Shown here: positions 45,325-50,608 of the stretch, one piece after another
Position numbering within the stretch: position 1 is the stretch's first letter
Layout: each line of letters starts with the position of its first letter
Assembly: GCF_001509485.1 (NCBI RefSeq)
Contig: NZ_LLZI01000235.1
Span: 1-50,608, forward strand
DNA: 50,608 nt
Direction of reading: 5' to 3'
DNA from: Streptomyces sp. NRRL F-4489
GTDB lineage: Bacteria; Actinomycetota; Actinomycetes; Streptomycetales; Streptomycetaceae
Translations under genes and position numbers: made by a program
The notes under the pieces: generated by a model
What the model was told of the DNA's origin: nothing
What the model saw: the letters and a program-made list of their open reading frames with translations, nothing else
Databases searched by the model: none

Positions 45325-46452
45325 GTGGGCGCCGACTCCACCCGCCACCCCGCCAGGGACTCGCTCCGCGACCGGCTCCCGGCCTTCCCCTGGGACCGCC
45401 TGGAGCCCTACAAGGCGACCGCCGCCGGGCACGCCGACGGCATCGTCGACCTCTCCGTCGGCACCCCGGTCGACCCGGTGCCCGCGCTGGTCCGGGAAGC
45501 GCTCGTCGCGGCGGCGGACAGCCCCGGCTATCCCACGGTGTGGGGCACCCCGGCGCTGCGGGACGCGCTCACCGGCTGGGCCGCCGACCGCCTCGGCGCC
45601 CCGGGGCTCACCCACCGCAACGTCCTCCCGGTGGTCGGCTCCAAGGAACTCGTCGCCTGGCTGCCCACCCAGCTGGGCCTCGGCCCCGGGGACAAGGTCG
45701 CCTACCCCCGGCTGGCCTACCCCACCTACGAGGTCGGCGCCCGCCTGGCCGGCGCCGAACCCGTCGTCTACGACGACCCCTGGGACCTCGACCCGGCCGG
45801 GCTGAAGCTGCTCTGGCTCAACTCACCCTCCAACCCCACCGGCCGGGTGCTGACCGCCGGCGAGCTGCGCCGCACCGTCGCCTGGGCCCGCGAGCACGGC
45901 GTCCTGGTCTTCAGCGACGAGTGCTACCTCGAACTGGGCTGGGAGGTCGAACCGGTCTCGGTCCTCCACCCCGACGTCTGCGGCGGCTCCCACGAGGGCC
46001 TGGTCGCCGTCCACTCGCTCTCCAAGCGCTCCAACCTCGCCGGCTACCGCTCCGCGTTCCTGCTGGGCGACGCCGCGGTCCTCGGCGAACTGCTGGAGAT
46101 CCGCAAGCACGGCGGGATGATGCTGGCCGCGCCGGTCCAGGCCGCCACCGTCGCGGCGCTCGGCGACACCGCCCACGTCGCCGAGCAGCGCGACCGCTAC
46201 GCCCGCCGCCGCACCGCGCTGCGCACCGCCTTCGAGGCCGCCGGGTTCCGCATCGAGCACAGCGAGGCGTCGCTGTACCTCTGGGCGACCCGCGACGAGC
46301 CCTGCTGGGACACCGTCGGCGACCTGGCCAAGCGCGGCATCCTCGTGGCGCCCGGCGACTTCTACGGCACCGCGGGGGAGCGGCACGTCCGGATCGCCTT
46401 CACCGCCACCGACGAGCGGGTGGCGGCCGCGGTGCGCCGCCTGGCCGGGTGA
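45325..46452 (+). CDS. dapC: Succinyldiaminopimelate transaminase
   Basis: A 375-residue class I/II aminotransferase. The PLP lysine is K234 in 'HSLSKRSNLAGYRSAFL'; other motifs are 'NSPSNPTGRVL' and 'VFSDECYLELGWE'. The start 'LPAFPWDRLEPYKATAAGHA' is typical of actinobacterial DapC, which makes N-succinyl-LL-diaminopimelate for lysine and the peptidoglycan crosslink. dapE, acting one step later, is 2 kb downstream, and fdxA is immediately upstream as in many actinobacteria. The GTG has a purine-rich GAAAGAGAG ribosome site. It ends at a strong hairpin. Confidence 0.93.
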   Translation: MGADSTRHPARDSLRDRLPAFPWDRLEPYKATAAGHADGIVDLSVGTPVDPVPALVREALVAAADSPGYPTVWGTPALRDALTGWAADRLGAPGLTHRNVLPVVGSKELVAWLPTQLGLGPGDKVAYPRLAYPTYEVGARLAGAEPVVYDDPWDLDPAGLKLLWLNSPSNPTGRVLTAGELRRTVAWAREHGVLVFSDECYLELGWEVEPVSVLHPDVCGGSHEGLVAVHSLSKRSNLAGYRSAFLLGDAAVLGELLEIRKHGGMMLAAPVQAATVAALGDTAHVAEQRDRYARRRTALRTAFEAAGFRIEHSEASLYLWATRDEPCWDTVGDLAKRGILVAPGDFYGTAGERHVRIAFTATDERVAAAVRRLAG

Positions 46453-46472
46453 GCCGCCGCCGCTGAGCACAC

Positions 46473-46510
46473 GCGCGGGGCCCGGGGATACGTCTCCCCG
46501 GGCCCCGCGC
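46473..46510. terminator. Bidirectional terminator after dapC
   Basis: A perfect 16-bp stem (46473-46488 with 46495-46510) with a 6-nt loop lies 20 bp after the dapC stop and 41 bp after the stop of the converging small gene. Confidence 0.88.
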
Positions 46511-46555
46511 CGTACCGCGTACGGAAGATCAGCCGTACCGCGTACGGAAGATCAG
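46510..46555. repeat. Exact 23-bp tandem duplication across a stop codon
   Basis: A 23-bp unit beginning CCGTACCGCGTACGG and ending GATCAG occurs at 46510-46532 and again, unchanged, at 46533-46555. The second copy includes the TGA stop (46552-46554, minus strand) of the small secreted protein. Confidence 0.9.
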
Positions 46556-47034
46556 CTGCCGCCGAGCGGCAGACCGCCGAGCAGGCCGGTGGCGGGGCCC
46601 AGCAGCCCGGTGGCGGGCTTGAGCAGTCCCTCGGGCGAACCGACCAGGCCCTTGAGGGCGTCGGTGGCCAGCGTGTTGGTGGAGATGCCCCGCTTGGCGA
46701 CCGGCCGGACGACGCCCTCGGCGCGGTCCGCGGTCTCCTGGGTGAGCGGGTGGGCCTTCTCCACGACCGGGCCGAGCGTCTTGACCAGCGCGGGCGCGAG
46801 GGTGTGCGCGGCCTGCGTGCCGGTCTCGTTGACCAGGCCGACGCCGGTCCGGGCGGTGCGGTCCAGGGTCTTGCTGGTGTTCGCGGAGTCCAGCGCGGTC
46901 AGTCCGCCCAGCTCGTTGCCCTTGGGAGGCAGGTCCACGGCGCTCGCGGATCCGGCCGCAGCGACCACGGGAGCGGCGCCCGCTGCGACCAGCAGGGCGG
47001 CTCGGGCGATCCGACGCGTAACGGGGAGGGACAT
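46552..47034 (-). CDS. Small secreted protein
   Basis: A 160-residue protein with a Sec-type signal: MSLPVTRRIARAALLVAAGA, then 'GSASAVD' as the likely cleavage site near residue 32. The mature part is Ala/Thr/Leu-rich and ends in a degenerate repeat 'PATGLLGPATGLLGG'. AAGGAG is 4-5 nt before ATG. I recall similar proteins labelled 'ATP-binding protein' in databases, but I see no nucleotide-binding motif. Function unknown; possibly surface-associated. Confidence 0.75.
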   Translation of the reverse strand: MSLPVTRRIARAALLVAAGAAPVVAAAGSASAVDLPPKGNELGGLTALDSANTSKTLDRTARTGVGLVNETGTQAAHTLAPALVKTLGPVVEKAHPLTQETADRAEGVVRPVAKRGISTNTLATDALKGLVGSPEGLLKPATGLLGPATGLLGGLPLGGS

Positions 47035-47366
47035 GGTGCTCCTTTTACGGAGAAGGACTCGTACTTCTGACAGATGTGCCATGTCCGCCGGGCGGACGGA
47101 CGCCCTGACTACCGCGCCAGATGCCCGAAGGTTGCGGTGAACTCCGGTAAAGAATTGGCAACGTGTCACATAATCGGCCCGCGATAAAGAAGGGCGATAT
47201 GCGCGCGCGCCGGAGCCGTGCGGAAACGTCACAGACCCTTAAACGCAAGGGAATTGAGTGAGGATACGGCCGCAACCAGGTGAAATTCGGGGGTGGGAAA
47301 GGGTATTGCGAGCGCCCGGGCCGGCCCGCCTACCGGCGCGGCCCATCCCGCGTGGCCCGCGCGCTG
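47035..47366. other. Intergenic region upstream of the small secreted protein
   Basis: 332 bp without a supported gene. The stretch 47140-47260 is relatively A+T rich for this genome and probably holds the promoter for the minus-strand gene at 47034. I could not define -35/-10 boxes with confidence. Confidence 0.35.
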
Positions 47367-48362
47367 CTACCGCGCGGTGACGATCCGCACGGCGTCCCCG
47401 GAATCCCCGGAATCCCCGGTTCCCGCGGCGTCCCCGGTGCCCGCCGTCTGCCCCGCGCCGGCCGCGTCCCCGGCCGCCGGGCGCTGCCACCCCTCGTCCG
47501 AATCCGCCGCCGTCCACGTCCGCCCGGCGTACGAGATCCGCTCGATGTGCAGGTCGGCGGCGTGCGCCAGCGCCCAGTTCGCCAGCTGCCAGCCGCGCTG
47601 ACCGGCCTCGCCCGGCGCCGCCGCGGCCACCCCGTCCGGCCGCACCGGCACCGTCACACTGCGGTCCGCCGCCGCGTCCGTCCCGCCGGTGGCCGCGGTC
47701 CGCGGCAGCACGGCGGCGCCGAACTCCCGCACCAGCTTCTCGCGCACCTTCGCCGCGCCGTCCGGCCCGGCGCCGTCCACCGGGTGGCTGACCGTGCAGC
47801 TCAGCGCGTCCCCGCTGCGGCCGGTCAGCGCACCGGTCAGCAGCGCGGCATTCGCCTCGTGTTTGGCGTACGCCTGCGGATAGCCGCTGCGCTGCACCCG
47901 CTGCGCGGCGACCGTCAGCGGCAGCCGCGAATAGCCCGGCACTTTCACCAGATGCCGGTAGAACTCCCCGGACGAATAGACCGGGTCCATGATCTGTTTC
48001 ACGGTGCCCCAGTCCTGCGATGGCCGCTGCTGGAAAAGCCCCACCGAATCCCGGTCGCCGAAATCGATGTTGCGCAGCCCCGACTCCTGCATCGCGGTCG
48101 CCAGCGCGATCGTCACCGCCCGCTCCGGCAGCCCCCGGGAGGCCGCCACCGCGGAGATCGTCGCGGCGTTCGCGGCCTGCTCCGGGGTGAGTTCGTACGG
48201 GTCCCCGCCCCCCTGGACACGCACCGTGCAGCGCGGCGCCCCGGGGCCGCTGTTGACGTACTGCACCAACAGGTACGCGGCCACCCCGAGCAGGACGGCG
48301 ACGGCCGCGGCGGTACGCCACAGGCGGGCGCGGCGGGCAGGGGGAACGGGCTGGGCGGACAC
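47367..48362 (-). CDS. Membrane-anchored lysozyme-fold-like (transglycosylase-like) protein
   Basis: A 331-residue protein from GTG at 48362; a TTG at 48371 would add three residues. A single N-terminal helix 'TAAAVAVLLGVAAYLLVQYV' anchors it. Residues ~55-125 resemble soluble lytic transglycosylase/lysozyme folds: 'ATISAVAASRGLPERAV' then 'ATAMQESGLRNIDFGDRDS' with a possible catalytic Glu, and 'SVGLFQQRPSQDWGT'. The rest has a Cys-containing domain and a C-terminal Gly/Asp/Ala repeat 'TGDAAGTGDSGDSGD'. Such proteins are sometimes labelled heavy-metal transporters, for which I see no evidence. Probably acts on peptidoglycan outside the membrane. A TACGTT box is 7 nt before the GTG, so it looks leaderless; it is divergent from dapE with a 41-bp gap. 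Confidence 0.75.
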   Translation of the reverse strand: MSAQPVPPARRARLWRTAAAVAVLLGVAAYLLVQYVNSGPGAPRCTVRVQGGGDPYELTPEQAANAATISAVAASRGLPERAVTIALATAMQESGLRNIDFGDRDSVGLFQQRPSQDWGTVKQIMDPVYSSGEFYRHLVKVPGYSRLPLTVAAQRVQRSGYPQAYAKHEANAALLTGALTGRSGDALSCTVSHPVDGAGPDGAAKVREKLVREFGAAVLPRTAATGGTDAAADRSVTVPVRPDGVAAAAPGEAGQRGWQLANWALAHAADLHIERISYAGRTWTAADSDEGWQRPAAGDAAGAGQTAGTGDAAGTGDSGDSGDAVRIVTAR

Positions 48363-48369
48363 GCAGCAC

Positions 48370-48375
48370 AACGTA
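48370..48375 (-). promoter_or_regulatory. TACGTT -10 box of the lysozyme-like gene
   Basis: On the minus strand TACGTT is 7 nt before GTG at 48362, with no ribosome site. It lies back to back with the dapE -10 box at 48391, 15 bp away. Confidence 0.45.
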
Positions 48376-48390
48376 CCCGAGGGCTGCCGA

Positions 48391-48396
48391 TAGGGT
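48391..48396 (+). promoter_or_regulatory. TAGGGT -10 box of dapE (leaderless)
   Basis: TAGGGT is 7 nt before the dapE ATG at 48404. No Shine-Dalgarno sequence is present. Confidence 0.5.
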
Positions 48397-48403
48397 CGGC
48401 CCC

Positions 48404-49504
48404 ATGGAGCGCTCCACTCATCCCCGCCTTGACCTGTCGCTGGACGCCGCCGCGCTGACCGCCCGGCTCGTCGACCTCCCGTCCGAGAGCGGCGACGAGA
48501 AAGCGCTCGCCGACGCCGTCGAGGAGGCCCTGCGCGCCCTGCCGCACCTCACCGTCGACCGGCTCGGCAACAACGTCGTGGCCCGCACGGACCTCGGCCG
48601 CGCCGAGCGGGTGGTGCTCGCCGGCCACCTCGACACCGTGCCGATCGCCGGCAACGTCCCGTCCCGGCTGGACGAGCACGGCGTCCTGTGGGGCTGCGGC
48701 ACCTGCGACATGAAGTCCGGCGTCGCCGTCCAGCTCCGGGTGGCCGCCACCGTCCCCGCGCCCAACCGGGACCTGACCTTCGTCTTCTACGACAACGAAG
48801 AGGTCGCCGCGCACCTCAACGGCCTGGGCAAGGTCGCCGAGGCGCACCCCGACTGGCTGGCGGGCGATTTCGCCGTCCTCCTGGAGCCGTCCGACGGCCA
48901 GGTGGAGGGCGGCTGCCAGGGCACCCTCCGGGTGCTGCTGCGCACCCGGGGCGAGCGGGCGCACTCCGCGCGCAGCTGGATGGGCGCCAACGCCGTGCAC
49001 GCCGCAGCGACCGTCCTGGCGAAGCTCGCCGCCTACGAGCCGCGCCGCCCGGTCATCGACGGCCTGGAATACCGCGAGGGCCTCAACGCCGTCCGGATCG
49101 AGGGCGGCGTGGCGGGCAACGTCATCCCCGACGAGTGCACCGTCACCGTCAACTTCCGCTACGCGCCCGACCGCACGCCCGAGGAGGCGCTGGCGCACGT
49201 CCGCGAGGTCTTCGCGGACTGCCCCGTGGACGAGTTCGTCGTCGACGACCACTCCCCGGGGGCGCTGCCCGGGCTGTCGCACCCGGCCGCCCAGGCGTTC
49301 ATGGCGGCGGTCGGCGGCACCGCCAAGCCCAAGTTCGGCTGGACCGACGTCTCCCGCTTCAGCGCCCTGGGGGTGCCCGCCGTCAACTACGGCCCCGGGG
49401 AGGCGCTGCTCGCCCACAAGACGGACGAGCGGGTCGCCGTGGACCGCATCCTGCACTGCGAGGAGCGGCTGCGCGCCTGGCTGACCGCCGCGCCCCAGGA
49501 CTGA
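48404..49504 (+). CDS. dapE: Succinyl-diaminopimelate desuccinylase
   Basis: A 366-residue M20-family metallopeptidase. Motifs: 'LAGHLDTVPIAGN' (H75, D77), 'GCGTCDMKSGVA' (bridging Asp), 'FYDNEEVA' (catalytic/ligand Glu pair) and 'SDGQVEGGCQGTLR'. Dimerisation-domain His is in 'GERAHSARSWMGANA', and the C-terminal ligand is 'LLAHKTDERV'. It removes succinate from N-succinyl-LL-diaminopimelate in the cytosol to give LL-DAP for cell wall and lysine. It has its own leaderless-type promoter and is divergent from the lysozyme-like gene. Confidence 0.94.
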   Translation: MERSTHPRLDLSLDAAALTARLVDLPSESGDEKALADAVEEALRALPHLTVDRLGNNVVARTDLGRAERVVLAGHLDTVPIAGNVPSRLDEHGVLWGCGTCDMKSGVAVQLRVAATVPAPNRDLTFVFYDNEEVAAHLNGLGKVAEAHPDWLAGDFAVLLEPSDGQVEGGCQGTLRVLLRTRGERAHSARSWMGANAVHAAATVLAKLAAYEPRRPVIDGLEYREGLNAVRIEGGVAGNVIPDECTVTVNFRYAPDRTPEEALAHVREVFADCPVDEFVVDDHSPGALPGLSHPAAQAFMAAVGGTAKPKFGWTDVSRFSALGVPAVNYGPGEALLAHKTDERVAVDRILHCEERLRAWLTAAPQD

Positions 49505-49641
49505 CCGCCGCTCCCCGGCAGGGGGCGCGGCGCCCGCCCGTCCCCCCCCGCCGGCCCGGGGACCAGCCGAATTCCCCTCCGCTTCACTCCGCCGGATCTA
49601 CGCTGAAGTGGCAAACGATCTGCCAGCGGAGGGAGCACGTC

Positions 49642-50394
49642 ATGGCCAACCCCGAGGGGGCGTACGGTCCCGAGGAGAAGCGGCTGGGTCCCGTCCTGCG
49701 CCGCCACGACCAGGCGCAGGGCGGTACGACGACGGACCAGCGGCTGCTGGACTCCGAGGGCCCCTCCGAGTGGGTGCACACCGATCCCTGGCGCGTGATG
49801 CGGATCCAGGCGGAGTTCGTCGAGGGCTTCGGCGCGCTGGCCGAGCTGGGCCCGGCGGTCAGCGTCTTCGGCTCGGCCCGCACGCCCCGGGGCACGGCGG
49901 AGTACGACGCCGGGGTGCGGATCGGGGCGGCGCTGGTCAAGGCCGGCTTCTCGGTGATCACCGGCGGCGGCCCCGGGGCGATGGAGGCCGCCAACAAGGG
50001 CGCCTTCGAGGCCGGCGGCACCTCCGTGGGCCTGGGTATCGAGCTGCCCTTCGAACAGGGCATGAACGAGTACGTCAACCTCGGCGTCGACTTCCGCTAC
50101 TTCTTCGTCCGGAAGACCTGTTTCGTGAAGTACGCGCGCGGGTTCGTCGTCCTCCCCGGCGGACTCGGCACCCTCGACGAGCTCTTCGAGGCGCTGACCC
50201 TCGTCCAGACCCGCAAGGTCACCCGCTTCCCGATCGTGCTGTTCGGCTCCGACTACTGGCGCGGCCTGGTCTCCTGGCTGCGCGAAACCCTCGTCGCCGA
50301 GGGCAAGGCATCCCCCCACGACCTCGAACTCTTCCACCTCAGCGACGACGTGGACGAGGCCATCGCACTGGTGACGAAGGAGGTGGGGATCTAG
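49642..50394 (+). CDS. LOG family (TIGR00730) Rossmann-fold protein
   Basis: A 250-residue protein from ATG at 49642 (GGAGGGAG 7 nt upstream). The LOG motifs are intact: 'VFGSARTPRGTAEYDAG', 'ITGGGPGAMEAANKGA', and 'VVLPGGLGTLDELFEALTL' with the PGGxGTxxE signature. Relatives cleave nucleoside 5'-monophosphates to base and ribose 5-phosphate (cytokinin-activating type) or act as general nucleotide hydrolases. An extra N-terminal ~55 residues 'GAYGPEEKRLGPVLRRHD' is typical of the longer actinobacterial form. It follows dapE by 137 bp and ends before a strong hairpin. Confidence 0.9.
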   Translation: MANPEGAYGPEEKRLGPVLRRHDQAQGGTTTDQRLLDSEGPSEWVHTDPWRVMRIQAEFVEGFGALAELGPAVSVFGSARTPRGTAEYDAGVRIGAALVKAGFSVITGGGPGAMEAANKGAFEAGGTSVGLGIELPFEQGMNEYVNLGVDFRYFFVRKTCFVKYARGFVVLPGGLGTLDELFEALTLVQTRKVTRFPIVLFGSDYWRGLVSWLRETLVAEGKASPHDLELFHLSDDVDEAIALVTKEVGI

Positions 50395-50429
50395 GGGGCG
50401 TCGGTCGGCCACCGGGGGCGCGGGGGCCG

Positions 50430-50460
50430 GGGGCCGGGGGCGGGGGGCGCCCCCGGCCCC
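50430..50460 (+). terminator. Hairpin after the LOG-family gene
   Basis: GGGGCCGGGGGCG (50430-50442) pairs perfectly with 50448-50460 around a 5-nt loop, 36 bp after the stop. The remaining bases to 50608 hold imperfect CCCGTCC-type repeats and no supported gene. Confidence 0.82.
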
Positions 50461-50608
50461 TTCCAGTCCTGTCCGTCCCGCCTCGTCCGTCCAGTCCCGT
50501 CCTTCCTGGGCGGTCCCGTCCGTCCCGCCCATCCCGCCCAGGCCCGATCGGGAACGCCCTCGGCCTCGGTCCCGTTCGGGTGCCGTCCGTCCGCGCTTGT
50601 CCGGCGAG

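Overview
The window looks like a chromosomal segment of a Streptomyces or a close streptomycete relative. Evidence: very high G+C with strong third-position G/C bias, many GTG/TTG starts with GGAGG-type ribosome sites, several apparently leaderless genes (TAGGCT-like -10 box 6-7 nt before the start codon), a mycothiol gene (mshB), a two-operon oligopeptide transporter region resembling the bldK locus, a 7Fe ferredoxin next to dapC/dapE, and a regulatory style rich in SpoIIE/RsbU-type phosphatases and RsbW-type ATPases. From memory (not checked), the order sdh - typA - opp/bldK - mshB - fdxA - dapC - dapE resembles a core region of the S. coelicolor chromosome. I see no phage, insertion sequence, CRISPR array, tRNA or rRNA; this is conserved core-chromosome content rather than an island.

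Layout. 1-7.4 kb: a GntR/UTRA regulator and an APC amino-acid permease, a tiny SPOR-like protein, a Nudix hydrolase, then a stand-alone RsbW-like ATPase followed by a PAS-PAS-GAF-PP2C-HATPase phosphatase whose C-terminus is closely similar to the stand-alone ATPase. 7.4-12.8 kb (minus strand): a Tat-exported amidohydrolase and a four-gene operon (conserved small protein, SdhC, SdhA, SdhB) resembling the mycobacterial Sdh1 type of succinate dehydrogenase. 13.1-17.7 kb: an orphan solute-binding lipoprotein with a large low-complexity insertion, then the GTPase typA. 17.8-29.8 kb: two complete family-5 oligopeptide/nickel-type ABC transporters facing each other around one strong shared terminator; the minus-strand one has the bldKABCDE gene order.

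30.3-37.3 kb: an S9 prolyl-oligopeptidase-type peptidase, a 64-aa two-helix membrane protein, mshB with an overlapping membrane-protein gene, and a large membrane protein with a long disordered cytoplasmic tail and an extracytoplasmic PG_binding_4-like region. 37.4-42.5 kb: an ABC-2 exporter (ATPase and permease), a DesK-like histidine kinase, a NarL-type response regulator and a membrane PP2C phosphatase; a perfect palindrome lies just upstream of the exporter. 42.5-50.6 kb: a SirB1-like protein, a GNAT acetyltransferase, fdxA, dapC, a small secreted protein, a membrane-anchored lysozyme-fold-like protein, dapE and a LOG-family (TIGR00730) protein.

How the parts may work together: peptide import (two transporters, one extra binding protein) sits beside a peptidase; dapC and dapE supply meso-diaminopimelate for cell wall and lysine, near a putative muralytic protein; the exporter, kinase and regulator form a self-contained envelope-stress or drug-response module. 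I did not find a clearly new system. The best leads are the CHxCxH motif in the Sdh membrane anchor, the inserted domain of the orphan binding protein, the four-cysteine C-termini shared by all four transporter ATPases, the palindromic operator of the exporter module, the tandem repeats filling the 40-42.6 kb gaps, and an exact 23-bp duplication across a stop codon.
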